Notes: generated by a model not told the origin, from the sequence alone. DNA of 64,000 nt from Phytopseudomonas argentinensis (GCF_900113905.1 NZ_FORC01000002.1:480487-544486); one strand, 5' to 3'; positions 12,972 through 22,321 are shown, counted from the stretch's first letter. Made by a program: numbers and translations.

Positions 12972-14924
12972 ATGATCGTTCGCTACTGCCTGGCCGCTGT
13001 GTTGACCCTGGGCGCTACCCAGATTCTGGCCGATGAGCTGCTCGACCTGCCGGTCGCCGAGTCGCCGCTGTACGAAGTGAATTTCGTCGACACCGAGCTC
13101 AGCGAGTTCATCGACAGCGTGTCGCAGATCACCGGCATCACCTTCATCGTCGACCCGCGGGTCAAGGGCAAGGTCACCGTGCGCACCGTCGAGCGCCATG
13201 ACAGCGAGGCGATCTACGACATCTTCCTGGCCCAGCTGCGTGCCCAGGGCTTCGCTGCGGTCAACCTGCCCAACGGCAGCGTGAAGATTGTGCCTGACCA
13301 GGCCGCACGCCTGGAACCGGTGCCCGTGGACCCCAGCGGCGGGCAGCCGGCCGCCGGCGACGGTATCGCCACCCGGGTATTCAGTGTGCGCAACGCTGCC
13401 AGCGAGCAGCTGCTAGGCATCATCAAGCCGCTGATCGATCCTCGGGTCGGGGTCATCACCCCGTATCCTGCCGCCAACCTGCTGGTGGTCACCGACTGGC
13501 GCAGCAACCTGGCGCGTATCGACCGCCTGCTTGCCGAACTCGACCAGGTCAGTGACGAGCCGCTGCAGGTGATGCCCCTGCAGTACGCCAGCGCCGCCGA
13601 CACCAGCGCGCTGATCACCCGCCTGCTGGCCAGCGACAAGGACAGCGATGCCGCCCAGGTGATCGCCGATCCGCGCAGCAACGCCCTGCTGGTGCGCGGC
13701 AGCGCCGACAGCCGGGAGCGGGTGCACGCCCTGCTGACGCAACTGGATCGCCCGGGCGGCGAGCTGCGCGCCTCCAACACCCAGGTGATCTACCTGCGCC
13801 ATGCCAACGCCAGTGAGGTGGTCAAGGTGCTGCGCGGCCTCAGCCAGGAGGCGCCCCAGGCCCCGGGCGAGGGCACTCAGGGCGCTCAGGGCGCACGCCT
13901 GCCGATCAGCGATTCCGGGGTGCGCCTGGAATACGAGGAAGGCACCAACGCGGTGGTGATGGTCGGCCCGGACAGCGAACTGGCGGCCTACCGCTCGATC
14001 GTCGAGCAACTGGACATCCGCCGCGCCCAGGTGGTGGTCGAGGCGATCATCGCCGAGGTTTCCGACTCGCGCGCCGAGGAGCTGGGCGTGCAGTGGCTGT
14101 TCGCCGACGAGAAGCTCGGCGCCGGGGTGGTCAACTTCAGCGCCGGTGGCGCGAATATCGCCAGCATCGCCGGTGCGGCCGCCAGCGGTGACAACGCCGC
14201 CCTTGGCGAGCTGCTTTCGGGCGTCAACGGTGCGACCGCCGGCATCGGCAATTTCGGCGGCGGTTTCAATTTCGCCGTGCTGCTCAATGCGCTGAAGAGC
14301 AAGAGCGGCTTCAACCTGCTGTCCACCCCGACCCTGCTTACCCTGGACAACGCCGAGGCGTCGATCCTGGTGGGCCAGGAAGTGCCCTTCGTCACCGGTT
14401 CGGTGACCCAGAACAACAGCAACCCGTACCAGACCATCGAGCGCCGCGAGGTCGGCGTGAAGCTGCGTATTAAGCCGCAGATCAACATCGACAACAGCGT
14501 GCGCCTGGACATCGTCCAGGAGGTGTCGTCGATCGCCGATTTCGCCTCGGCCAGCGACGTGATCACCAACAAGCGCGAGATCAAGACCAAGGTGATGGTC
14601 GAGGACAACGGCCTGATCATCCTCGGCGGGCTGATCAGCGATGAAACCAGCAATACCGATCAGAAGGTGCCGCTGCTCGGCGATATCCCCGGCCTCGGCC
14701 GCTTGTTTCGCTCCACCGGCAAGAGCGGCGTGAAACAGAACCTGATGGTGTTCATCCGCCCGCGCATCCTGCGTGACGGGCCGAGCATCGCCAGCTTCAG
14801 TGCCGAGAAATACCAGAACCTGCAGCGCGAAACGGCCCTCAAGTTGCCGGCGGTGGACGGCGATGCCGGGCTGCAGAGGCTGTTCCCGGCCAGCCGCGCG
14901 CGCCTCGATGGGGGTGCCTGGTAA
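12972..14924 (+). CDS. gspD: Type II secretion secretin GspD
   Basis: Outer-membrane channel subunit of the T2SS, 650 residues. A signal peptide (residues 1-19, ending about ILADE) is followed by N0 (about 30-100), three KH-like N1-N3 repeats (for example VFSVRNAASEQLLGIIKPL, PLQYASAADTSALITRLL, IYLRHANASEVVKVLRGL) and the secretin domain from about 340 to 600, containing VPFVTGSVTQN and the conserved VPLLGDIPGLGRLFR. The Gly/Ala-rich loop near residues 390-430 is the expected variable gate region. No pilotin gene is seen nearby. Its stop overlaps gspE (TAATG). Confidence 0.96.
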   Translation: MIVRYCLAAVLTLGATQILADELLDLPVAESPLYEVNFVDTELSEFIDSVSQITGITFIVDPRVKGKVTVRTVERHDSEAIYDIFLAQLRAQGFAAVNLPNGSVKIVPDQAARLEPVPVDPSGGQPAAGDGIATRVFSVRNAASEQLLGIIKPLIDPRVGVITPYPAANLLVVTDWRSNLARIDRLLAELDQVSDEPLQVMPLQYASAADTSALITRLLASDKDSDAAQVIADPRSNALLVRGSADSRERVHALLTQLDRPGGELRASNTQVIYLRHANASEVVKVLRGLSQEAPQAPGEGTQGAQGARLPISDSGVRLEYEEGTNAVVMVGPDSELAAYRSIVEQLDIRRAQVVVEAIIAEVSDSRAEELGVQWLFADEKLGAGVVNFSAGGANIASIAGAAASGDNAALGELLSGVNGATAGIGNFGGGFNFAVLLNALKSKSGFNLLSTPTLLTLDNAEASILVGQEVPFVTGSVTQNNSNPYQTIERREVGVKLRIKPQINIDNSVRLDIVQEVSSIADFASASDVITNKREIKTKVMVEDNGLIILGGLISDETSNTDQKVPLLGDIPGLGRLFRSTGKSGVKQNLMVFIRPRILRDGPSIASFSAEKYQNLQRETALKLPAVDGDAGLQRLFPASRARLDGGAW

Positions 14925-16378
14925 TGAGCCTGTTGCCCTATCGCCTGGCCCGGCAAGCCGGCCTGGCCTGGGTGCCCGGGGAGGGCTGCTGGAACCTGTG
15001 GCTCTGTGAGGACGCCGACACCGACCAGTTGCAGGAGCTGTTGCGCGTCGAGGGTGTGCCGGCTGCGGTGTGTCGCTTGCCGCGGGGCGAGTTCGAACAG
15101 CGCCTGGGCCAGCTGTACCAGGCCGGCGAGGGGGCGAATGCGGCGCTGATCGAGGGTATTGGCGAGCAGGTCGATCTCGACAGCCTGATGAATGACATGC
15201 CGCGCATCGAGGATCTGCTGGAGAGCGATGACGAGGCGCCGGTGATCCGCCTGATCAATGGCCTGTTCGCCCAGGCCCTGCAGTTGCAGGCCTCGGATAT
15301 CCATATCGAGACCTTCGAGCAGAGCCTGGTGGTGCGCCTGCGTATCGACGGTCACCTGCGCGAGGTGCTGCGCCCGCCACGGGCGTTGTCGGCGATGCTG
15401 GTGTCGCGGATCAAGGTCATGGCGCGGCTGGACATCGCCGAAAAGCGTCAACCCCAGGACGGCCGTATCACCCTGCGCGCTGCTGGTCGCGAGGTCGACG
15501 TGCGAGTGTCCACCCTGCCGGGCATCCATGGCGAACGGGTGGTGATGCGCGTGCTCGACAAGCAGGCCAGCCTGCTGGCACTGCCCAACCTGGGCATGCC
15601 GCCTGCGGTGGAGCAGGGCCTGCGCGCCTGCCTGGGTCGCCCCAACGGCATCGTGCTGAGCACCGGGCCGACCGGCTCGGGCAAAACCACCACGCTGTAT
15701 GCCAGCCTCAACAGTCTGAACGACGGCAGCCGCAATATCCTCACCGTCGAAGACCCGGTGGAGTACGCCATCACCGGCATCGGCCAGACCGCCATCAACC
15801 CGCGTGCCGGGCTGACCTTCGCCAGTGGCCTGCGAGCGATCCTGCGCCAGGACCCGGACGTGATCATGCTTGGCGAAATCCGCGACCGGGAGACCGCGCA
15901 GATCGCCGTGCAGGCCAGCCTCACCGGGCACCTGGTGCTGTCGACGCTGCACACCAACAGCGCGGTGGGTGCGGTGACCCGGCTGCGCGACATGGGTATC
16001 GAGCCCTTTCTGATCGCCTCCTGCCTGCGCGGCGTGCTCGCCCAGCGCCTGGTTCGCCGCCTGTGCAGTTGCGCCGAACGACGCCCCCTGCAGGCCGCCG
16101 AGCGACAGCTGATGCCGGAGCTGTCCGGGCTCGACCACAGCTTTCATCCGGTCGGTTGCGTGCAGTGCCAGGGTAGCGGCTACCAGGGCCGCCTGGGACT
16201 GTACGAATTCATCGAGCTGGACGACGGGCTGATCGCGCTGCTGTACAGCGGCGCCAGCGAGGTGAGCATGCACGCCTACCTCGAGGAGCGCCGGCAGAGC
16301 CTGGCGGCCATGGCCTGCGATTGCCTGGCCCGCGGCGACACCAGCCTTGCCGAAGTGCTGCGCGCGGTGCAGGGCTGA
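14924..16378 (+). CDS. gspE: Type II secretion ATPase GspE
   Basis: Cytoplasmic hexameric ATPase that powers pseudopilus assembly, 484 residues. After an N-terminal GspL-binding domain come the conserved ASDIHIETFE block, Walker A GPTGSGKTTTLYASL (near residue 250), Asp box ILTVEDPVEY, Walker B VIMLGEIRDRETAQIA and the His box LVLSTLHTNSA. The zinc-binding region is slightly atypical: the first pair reads CSC rather than CxxC, while the second is the usual CVQC. The gene sits between gspD (one-base overlap) and gspF (two-base gap). Confidence 0.97.
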   Translation: MSLLPYRLARQAGLAWVPGEGCWNLWLCEDADTDQLQELLRVEGVPAAVCRLPRGEFEQRLGQLYQAGEGANAALIEGIGEQVDLDSLMNDMPRIEDLLESDDEAPVIRLINGLFAQALQLQASDIHIETFEQSLVVRLRIDGHLREVLRPPRALSAMLVSRIKVMARLDIAEKRQPQDGRITLRAAGREVDVRVSTLPGIHGERVVMRVLDKQASLLALPNLGMPPAVEQGLRACLGRPNGIVLSTGPTGSGKTTTLYASLNSLNDGSRNILTVEDPVEYAITGIGQTAINPRAGLTFASGLRAILRQDPDVIMLGEIRDRETAQIAVQASLTGHLVLSTLHTNSAVGAVTRLRDMGIEPFLIASCLRGVLAQRLVRRLCSCAERRPLQAAERQLMPELSGLDHSFHPVGCVQCQGSGYQGRLGLYEFIELDDGLIALLYSGASEVSMHAYLEERRQSLAAMACDCLARGDTSLAEVLRAVQG

Positions 16379-16380
16379 GC

Positions 16381-17583
16381 ATGCCGACCTATCGCTATCA
16401 GGCCGTCGACCTGGCCGGCAAGACGCACAAGGCCAGCCTGCAGGCGGACAGCGAGCGCCATGCCCGGCAGTTGTTGCGCGAGATCGGTTTGTTCGCCCGT
16501 GAGTTGCAGCGCCATGATCCGCAAAGCCGCCAACCGCGCCGCCAGCGGGTCAGCCGCGCGCAGCTGTGCGAACTGACCCGGCAACTGGCGACCCTCATCG
16601 GTGCCGGCATTCCGCTGGTCGACGCCCTGGGCACCCTGGAGCGGCAACTGGTTCAGCCGGCCCTGCGCAGCCTCTTGGTGGCGGTACGCGGCTCGCTGGC
16701 CGAGGGCGTCGGCCTGGCCCGCAGCCTGGCCCGCCAGGGCGGGGTGTTCTCGACGCTGTATTGCGCGCTGGTCGAGGCCGGTGAGCGCTCCGGCCGCCTG
16801 GCCCAGGTACTGGGGCGCCTCGCCGAGCACCTGGAGCAGGTGCAGCGCCAGCAGCACAAGGCACGCACCGCACTGATCTATCCGGCGGTGCTGATGGGGG
16901 TGTCCCTGGCCGTGGTGATCGGCCTGATGACCTTCGTGGTGCCCAAGCTTACCGAGCAGTTCGCCCATGCCGGGCAGAGCCTGCCGTGGATCACCACGCT
17001 GCTGATCGGCATCAGCAACACGCTGGTGCTGCTCGGGCCGTGGCTGCTGGGGGCGGCGGTGTTGTCGGTGGTACTCGGCAAACTGCTGCTGCGCAAACCG
17101 CACTGGTGCCTGCGCCGCGATGATCTGCTGCTGCGCCTGCCCCAGGTCGGCGTGCTCCTGCAGGTGCTGGAGAGCGCCCGGCTGTCACGCAGCCTGGCGA
17201 TCCTGGTCGGTAGCGGGGTGCCATTGCTGGAAGCGCTGCAGGTGGCCACGGCCACGGTCAACAACCGGCGTATCCGCCTGGCCCTGGAACGGGTCGGCAG
17301 CGAGGTGAAGGGCGGCGTCAGCCTGCACCGTGCGCTGGAAGCCAGCGGCCATTTTCCGCCGCTGCTGTTGAACATGGTCGCCAGTGGCGAAGCCAGCGGC
17401 ACCCTGCCGGACATGCTCGAACGCGTGGCGGACAACCAGGAACGTGGCTTCGCCCGCCAGGTGGACACCGCCATGGCGTTGTTCGAACCCTTGATGATTC
17501 TGGTGATGGGCGGCGTGGTGCTGTTCATCGTAATGGCCGTGCTGCTGCCGATCATGCGGCTCAACCAGGGCCTGACACTGTAA
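16381..17583 (+). CDS. gspF: Type II secretion inner-membrane platform protein GspF
   Basis: Polytopic platform protein that contacts GspE and GspL. It is 400 residues, starting MPTYRYQAVDLAGKTHKASL, the typical GspF opening. Two cytoplasmic T2SSF domains (about 65-190 and 270-390; TRQLATLIGAGIPLVDAL and SRSLAILVGSGVPLLEAL are the repeated helices) are separated by membrane segments around 165-235 and ending at about 375-400. The ATG at 16381 follows the gspE stop by two bases and is preferred over upstream in-frame starts inside gspE. Confidence 0.95.
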   Translation: MPTYRYQAVDLAGKTHKASLQADSERHARQLLREIGLFARELQRHDPQSRQPRRQRVSRAQLCELTRQLATLIGAGIPLVDALGTLERQLVQPALRSLLVAVRGSLAEGVGLARSLARQGGVFSTLYCALVEAGERSGRLAQVLGRLAEHLEQVQRQQHKARTALIYPAVLMGVSLAVVIGLMTFVVPKLTEQFAHAGQSLPWITTLLIGISNTLVLLGPWLLGAAVLSVVLGKLLLRKPHWCLRRDDLLLRLPQVGVLLQVLESARLSRSLAILVGSGVPLLEALQVATATVNNRRIRLALERVGSEVKGGVSLHRALEASGHFPPLLLNMVASGEASGTLPDMLERVADNQERGFARQVDTAMALFEPLMILVMGGVVLFIVMAVLLPIMRLNQGLTL

Positions 17584-17597
17584 GGAGGAGCGCAATC

Positions 17598-18032
17598 ATG
17601 CGCAGCAATCGTTTCACTCAACGGGGCTTCACCCTGATGGAAATCATGGTGGTGATCTTCATCATGGGGCTGTTGATCGCCGTGGTCGCACCCAGCGTGT
17701 TGGGTAGCCAGGACAAGGCCATGAAGCAGAAGGTGATGGCCGACCTGTCGACCTTCGAGCAGGCCCTGGACATGTACCGCCTCGACAACCTGCGCTTCCC
17801 CAGCAACGAGCAGGGGCTGTCGGCGCTGGTGGCCAAGCCGACCGTGGAGCCGCTGCCGCGCGCCTGGCGCGCCGACGGCTATATCCGCCGCCTGCCCGAG
17901 GACCCGTGGGGCAATCCTTATCAATACCGCAGCCCCGGCGAGCATGGTCGGGTCGATGTCTACTCGCTGGGCGCCGATGGTGTCGCGGGCGGCGAGGGCA
18001 TCGATGCCGACCTGGGCAACTGGGAGCTTTGA
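17598..18032 (+). CDS. gspG: Type II secretion major pseudopilin GspG
   Basis: The main pseudopilus subunit, 144 residues. Prepilin leader MRSNRFTQRG is cleaved before FTLMEIMVVIFIMG, with the essential Glu at +5. The C-terminal domain has FPSNEQGLSALV, the DPWGNPYQYRSPGEHG loop and the calcium-binding GADGVAGGEGIDADLGNW end, all diagnostic of GspG. The RBS AAGGAGGAG is among the strongest in the operon, which fits the high demand for this subunit. Confidence 0.97.
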   Translation: MRSNRFTQRGFTLMEIMVVIFIMGLLIAVVAPSVLGSQDKAMKQKVMADLSTFEQALDMYRLDNLRFPSNEQGLSALVAKPTVEPLPRAWRADGYIRRLPEDPWGNPYQYRSPGEHGRVDVYSLGADGVAGGEGIDADLGNWEL

Positions 18033-18035
18033 CAG

Positions 18036-18485
18036 GTGTCAAGGCAGCAGGGATTCAGCCTGCTGGAGCTGCTGGTCGTGCTGTTTATCGCCGGCCTGCT
18101 GACCAGCTTGAGCGTGGCCTGGCTCGACAGCGGTGAGGCGCCGGCGCAGCAGGCGTTGGAGCGCCTCGCTGCCGCCAGCCGCGCCCAGGCTGCAGAGGCG
18201 TTGCACGCCGGGCAGATTCATGGCCTGCGCTGGAACGGCCAGCGCCCGGAGTTCGTGCGCCAGGTGCGCGATCGGGAGGGGCTGCGCTGGCAGATCGAAG
18301 CGGTCGCGCTGGGCGAGTGGCCGGCGTTGCTGAGGCCCGACTGGCCGGCTGCCGGCGAGCCGCGCCTGGTGTTCACGCCAAACGGTGTCGGCCGTGCGCA
18401 GGTGTTGCGCTGGCACTGGCCCGATGGCGGCGAACAGTGGCAGTGGGACAGCGCCGGGCGCTTGCAGCGGGTGTCGCTGCCATGA
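18036..18485 (+). CDS. gspH: Type II secretion minor pseudopilin GspH
   Basis: Minor pseudopilin, 149 residues. The leader MSRQQG precedes FSLLELLVVLFIAGLLTSLS, with Glu +5. The rest is a divergent Trp-rich beta domain, as is usual for GspH. The start codon is GTG, three bases after the gspG stop. Order G-H-I-J supports the assignment. Confidence 0.88.
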   Translation: MSRQQGFSLLELLVVLFIAGLLTSLSVAWLDSGEAPAQQALERLAAASRAQAAEALHAGQIHGLRWNGQRPEFVRQVRDREGLRWQIEAVALGEWPALLRPDWPAAGEPRLVFTPNGVGRAQVLRWHWPDGGEQWQWDSAGRLQRVSLP

Positions 18486-18847
18486 AGCGCCAGCGCGGTT
18501 TCACCCTCCTTGAGGTGACGGTCGCCCTGGGTATCGCCGCCACGCTGGCGGTCATGACCAGCCAGGTGCTGCGTCAGCGCCTGGCCGTGCAGCAGAGCGT
18601 TCAGCAGCATCAGCTCGGGGCGCTATGTGCCCGTGAGCTGGAAGCACGTTTCGCGGTCGAGCAGCTGTGGCCGGCGCAGAACAGCCTCGCCGGGGTGCTC
18701 GTCCAGGGCCCCGGCAGCTGTCACTGGCAACTGCAGATGCAGGGCACCGGGGTACGCGACCTGCGGCGTGCCGAGCTGAGCCTGTTCGCCGATGGCGAGC
18801 GCCGTGAGTCGCTGGGGCTGTATCAGCTGTTTCTGGTGCGCCCGTGA
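18482..18847 (+). CDS. gspI: Type II secretion minor pseudopilin GspI
   Basis: Minor pseudopilin of 121 residues that with J and K forms the pseudopilus tip. The leader MKRQRG precedes FTLLEVTVALGIAATLAVM, with Glu +5. The ATG overlaps the gspH stop (ATGA). The short C-terminal domain (LCARELEARFAVEQLW) matches the GspI size and position. Confidence 0.88.
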   Translation: MKRQRGFTLLEVTVALGIAATLAVMTSQVLRQRLAVQQSVQQHQLGALCARELEARFAVEQLWPAQNSLAGVLVQGPGSCHWQLQMQGTGVRDLRRAELSLFADGERRESLGLYQLFLVRP

Positions 18848-19434
18848 GCGCCAGGCAGGGCGGTTTGACCCTGATCGAGCTGCTGGTCGCCCTGGCGCTG
18901 ACGGCCTTGCTCGGTGTGCTGCTGGCCGCCCTGGTCAACGGCTGGATCAATGTGCGCGAGCGCCTGTCCCAGGGCTCGCCAGGTATGCCGGTACTGGATT
19001 TCTGCCTGGCCCTGGAGCGTCGTTTCGATACCACCGTGCTGCGTCAGCTGCACGAGCGCCGCTTGCCGCTGGCGTTGAACTGGCTGGACTGGCAGCCAGA
19101 CGCGCCGCAACTGCAGTGGGTGGCACTCGGCGCCTGGCCGAGCGCCGAGGGCGGCGCCCGTCTGCAGCGCCAGCGTCTCAGTTACGACCGTCGCGGCCAG
19201 CGCCTGCTGCTGCATACCTCCAGTGATCTGTACGCCGCCGGCGCACCGCTGTGGACCCTGCGTGAGCAGCTGGAACAGGTGGAGTCGGTGAGTTTCAACT
19301 TTCGCCAGGACAGCCGCTGGCTGGCCTGGCCCTCGACGGACAGGTTGCGCCCGGACCGGGGCGTGCGCCTGACCTTTCAGCGTGATGGAGCGCCCTATGT
19401 CTGTACCTTCGCCCTGCCATGGGGCCGTTCATGA
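18844..19434 (+). CDS. gspJ: Type II secretion minor pseudopilin GspJ
   Basis: Minor pseudopilin of 196 residues. Leader MSARQGG then LTLIELLVALALTALLGVLL, with Glu +5; the residue after the cleavage Gly is Leu rather than Phe. The body has the GspJ-type pattern of beta strands and the YDRRGQRLLLHTSS region. The start is GTG overlapping the gspI stop (GTGA). Confidence 0.88.
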   Translation: MSARQGGLTLIELLVALALTALLGVLLAALVNGWINVRERLSQGSPGMPVLDFCLALERRFDTTVLRQLHERRLPLALNWLDWQPDAPQLQWVALGAWPSAEGGARLQRQRLSYDRRGQRLLLHTSSDLYAAGAPLWTLREQLEQVESVSFNFRQDSRWLAWPSTDRLRPDRGVRLTFQRDGAPYVCTFALPWGRS

Positions 19435-20537
19435 AGCTTGAGCGTTGGCGTCGCCGCGCGGCACGAGCCTGGTTGTTGCTGCGCCCGGGTACCCACGCCG
19501 AGGCCTGGCAGTGGGCGCGGGTCGAACAGGGCCGCGTGCAGGCTTCAGGTTCGGGAGCGCCGCCGGCGATACCGGGTGCCCGGGTGGCGCTGGTGCTGCC
19601 GGGCGAGCGCTGCAGCCACTTTCAGGTAGCGGCGCCGCCGGGATTGAAACGCCACGAGTGGCCGTTGTTGCTCGAGGACCGCCTGCTGCAGAGTGCCGAG
19701 GATCTGGCCTGTGGCTGCCTGGCCCGGGAGCCCGGCAGCCTGCAACTGGTCTGCGTCGAGCAGGCGCTGCTGGATGCCTGGCTGGCGCAGTGCGCCGAGT
19801 GGCAAGTCGATGTGCAGCGTTGCTGGGCGCAGTTCCAGCTGTTGCCAGTGCCAACGCCCGGCGCGGCCTGGTGCTGGCGTCAGGGTGCAGGGTTGAATCT
19901 GTTCGTCGGGCGCAGTGTCGAGGCCCGCCAGCATTGGCTGGCCTGGCCGGTGGAGCTGCAGGCGACAACGCCTGGCGGCGTATGGAGCGAACTCGAGACG
20001 CAGACCGTCGAGGGGCAGTGGCCCGAGCCGCTCGCCGCGCTGGATGGCCTGCCCAGCTTGTTCGAACGGTGCCGGGTGCAGCGCCAGGCCCGCCCGCTCA
20101 GCCCTGGCCTGTGGCGTCTGCCGGCTGGCTGCCTGGCCCTGGCCCTGCTCTGGACTGGGCTGTGGGCCAGCCAGCAGTGGCGGCAGCAGGGCGTCTACCA
20201 GGCGCAGGTGGAAGCCGTGGTCGGCCCGGTCACCTCGTTGCGCGAAGCCACGCAGCGGATCAAGCAGCAGCGCCAGGGCGCGGACGAGCGGCAGCTGCGC
20301 TCGCGGCAACTGCAACATCTGCAGGCCGAGCTCGATGGTTGGTTGCGCGCCAACGCCAGTTGGCAATTGAGCGCTGCGCAGTTCGATGGGCAGCGCTGGA
20401 CGCTGCGGCTGCAGGGTCACGAGGCCGTCGACGAGTCGGCCTGGCAGGCGATGGCCAGCGCTATCGGCGTGGCGGTGCAGGTCTCCCAGGCCAGCGACGA
20501 ACTCAATCTGACGTTCGACCTGGGAGGCGCATCATGA
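19431..20537 (+). CDS. gspL: Type II secretion platform protein GspL
   Basis: Bitopic inner-membrane protein that recruits GspE to the membrane. It is 368 residues: a cytoplasmic actin-like region (about 1-220), one transmembrane helix near 230-250 (GCLALALLWTGLW) and a periplasmic ferredoxin-like domain. The ATG at 19431 overlaps the gspJ stop (ATGA), which favours it over the ATG 12 bases upstream. Sequence similarity in this family is low; position between J and M is the main support. Confidence 0.85.
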   Translation: MKLERWRRRAARAWLLLRPGTHAEAWQWARVEQGRVQASGSGAPPAIPGARVALVLPGERCSHFQVAAPPGLKRHEWPLLLEDRLLQSAEDLACGCLAREPGSLQLVCVEQALLDAWLAQCAEWQVDVQRCWAQFQLLPVPTPGAAWCWRQGAGLNLFVGRSVEARQHWLAWPVELQATTPGGVWSELETQTVEGQWPEPLAALDGLPSLFERCRVQRQARPLSPGLWRLPAGCLALALLWTGLWASQQWRQQGVYQAQVEAVVGPVTSLREATQRIKQQRQGADERQLRSRQLQHLQAELDGWLRANASWQLSAAQFDGQRWTLRLQGHEAVDESAWQAMASAIGVAVQVSQASDELNLTFDLGGAS

Positions 20538-20920
20538 GCCTGAATCTCGAGCGCCGCAGCGTACGCCTGCTGGCGGTGGCGATCATCGTCGTGCTGCTGG
20601 CGCTGCTGGCCTGGCGTGAGGGCCAGCAGCGCTGGCAGGCCTTTGGCCAATGGCAGGCGCTGGCAGGTTCGACCCTGGCCCTGGGCGCCGGCAGGACACT
20701 GAGTGCCGATGACCTGCAGCAGGCCGCCAAGGCCCGTGATATCCGCATCGACACTCTGGAACCGGACACGGAGCAATGGCTGCTGCGCGGGCAACTGAAG
20801 GATGAGCGTGTGCTGCAGGACTGGCTCCTGCAGCTGCAGCTGGAGGGCGCCCAGCTGTTGCGCTGGAGCCTGCGCCGTGAAGAGTCGGCGCTGCACTTCG
20901 AACTGGCCCTGCAGCGATGA
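20534..20920 (+). CDS. gspM: Type II secretion platform protein GspM
   Basis: Small bitopic partner of GspL, 128 residues. The N-terminal helix (about 12-28; LLAVAIIVVLLALLAW) is followed by a short periplasmic domain with the WLLQLQLEGAQLLRWSL pattern seen in GspM ferredoxin-like folds. It overlaps gspL by four bases (ATGA). It is somewhat shorter than the typical 160 residues. Confidence 0.83.
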   Translation: MSLNLERRSVRLLAVAIIVVLLALLAWREGQQRWQAFGQWQALAGSTLALGAGRTLSADDLQQAAKARDIRIDTLEPDTEQWLLRGQLKDERVLQDWLLQLQLEGAQLLRWSLRREESALHFELALQR

Positions 20921-21576
20921 GTCGGCGCGCTTGGCTGTGGGCGTTGCTGGTATTCGCCCTGACCATGCTGGTCGAGCTGCCCGCCCGCTGGCTGTTGGCG
21001 CCACTGCCGGTTCCGCTGGCAGGTATCAGCGGCAGTATCTGGCAGGGGCAGGCCGAGCGCCTGGGCGATCTCGGCCCGCTGCGTTGGGCTTGGCAACCCT
21101 GGCGGGCCAGGGCCCAGGCGAGTGCCGGTTATCAGGGGCAGCGCTGGCAGTTGCAGATATCCGGCTGGCCCTGGCGCTGGCATGCCGCACTGCAGCCCAC
21201 CAGCGATCCGCATACGCTGGCGACCGATTACCGCCTGGCGGGGCAGTGGCAGGGCCGTATCGTGCTGAGCGGCAGCGCGGCGCGTTGCCGGTCGGCCGAG
21301 GGCCAGTTGCAGGTTGATGGGCTGGCGCTGCAGTCGCCCTGGCAGCTGGAATTGGGCCAGGCGCGCCTGGCGCTCGATTGCAGCACCCGCTGGAAACTGG
21401 CAGGGCAGCTGAGTTTGGCCGGTCAGCACCATGCCGACCTGGCGGCCGATCTGTTCGCCCGGCAGGCCAGGTTGACGGGGCGCGTCGAGCCAGGCGCGGC
21501 GCTGCAACCGCTGCTGGTCAGCGCGCAATGGCTGGCGCCGGGCGGCACCCAGGTGGCGCGCACTATCCGTTGGTAA
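20917..21576 (+). CDS. gspN: Type II secretion protein GspN
   Basis: The 219-residue last gene of the cluster, starting MSRRAWLWALLVFALTMLVELPARWL (membrane anchor or signal), followed by LAGISGSIWQGQA, the characteristic early GspN motif. GspN is a non-universal T2SS component of unclear role. It overlaps gspM by four bases. No gspO prepilin peptidase follows. Confidence 0.85.
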   Translation: MSRRAWLWALLVFALTMLVELPARWLLAPLPVPLAGISGSIWQGQAERLGDLGPLRWAWQPWRARAQASAGYQGQRWQLQISGWPWRWHAALQPTSDPHTLATDYRLAGQWQGRIVLSGSAARCRSAEGQLQVDGLALQSPWQLELGQARLALDCSTRWKLAGQLSLAGQHHADLAADLFARQARLTGRVEPGAALQPLLVSAQWLAPGGTQVARTIRW

Positions 21577-21597
21577 TCACCCCAGCTTAACAGGCCG

Positions 21598-22101
21598 TCA
21601 GGGGCGAATCTCGATCAGCGTGCCGTCTTTAACCAGCGCCCACACTTCGCGCATGTCGGCGTTCTTCATGGCGATGCAGCCTTCGGTCCAGTCCAGGGTA
21701 TGGAAGAACCACTCGGGGTATTCGTCGTCCAGCGGCGTGCCGTGGATCATGATCATGCTGCCCGGTTTCACCCCGGCGGCCTTGGCTTGGGCCTGGTCAC
21801 GGGCGTTGGGGTAGGAGATGTGCATGGACAGGTTGTACTTCTCGCTTTTGCGCCGCCAGTCGATCCAGTAGAAACCTTCCGGCGTGCGCAGGTCGCCCTC
21901 GCGCAGCTTGGCGCCGAGCGGCTGCTTGCCCAGGGAGATGCGATACGACTTGAGCGTCTTGCCCTGGCTGATCAATTGCAGCCGGCGCTGGGATTTCTCC
22001 ACCAATACCTTGTCGACCGTCGCCACGGGAGCGGCGGGCGCGGTGGCGGCATGCCCGGCCAGGGCCAATGAGAAGAGCGTGAAGGCGAGCAACCAACGCA
22101 T
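21598..22101 (-). CDS. L,D-transpeptidase family protein
   Basis: A 167-residue secreted YkuD-domain protein. Signal peptide MRWLLAFTLFSLALAGHAA precedes the domain; the catalytic motif is complete with His120 (MIMIHGTP), Cys142 (DWTEGCIAM) and neighbouring conserved residues. L,D-transpeptidases cross-link peptidoglycan or attach proteins to it; the small single-domain form may also be a carboxypeptidase. Convergent with gspN. Confidence 0.9.
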   Translation of the reverse strand: MRWLLAFTLFSLALAGHAATAPAAPVATVDKVLVEKSQRRLQLISQGKTLKSYRISLGKQPLGAKLREGDLRTPEGFYWIDWRRKSEKYNLSMHISYPNARDQAQAKAAGVKPGSMIMIHGTPLDDEYPEWFFHTLDWTEGCIAMKNADMREVWALVKDGTLIEIRP

Positions 22102-22287
22102 GGGGATTTTCGACTGAGCAAATGGCCGGCGTGCGGCGGAGGCTCATTCTAAGGCAGGCGTATATAAGCGCCTAGGGGCAGGCGACCTGTGCATCGAATT
22201 GCCTGAGTAGCCTGGCGTAGCGCGCAGTGAAACCCCAAAAAGCGTTGTCCGCTCTGCCCGAGTTCAGCGACAGGCTACGAAAAGCAG

Positions 22288-22321
22288 CAGCGATACCTGA
22301 GGTCACTCCCAGGTATCGCTG
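22288..22321. repeat. Intergenic hairpin of the GGTATCGCTG repeat family
   Basis: CAGCGATACCTG and CAGGTATCGCTG form a perfect 12-bp inverted repeat with a 10-base loop, between the divergent L,D-transpeptidase start and the pirin stop. The right arm with its flank resembles the half-element at 36990-37021, so both probably belong to one dispersed repeat family. Confidence 0.65.
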
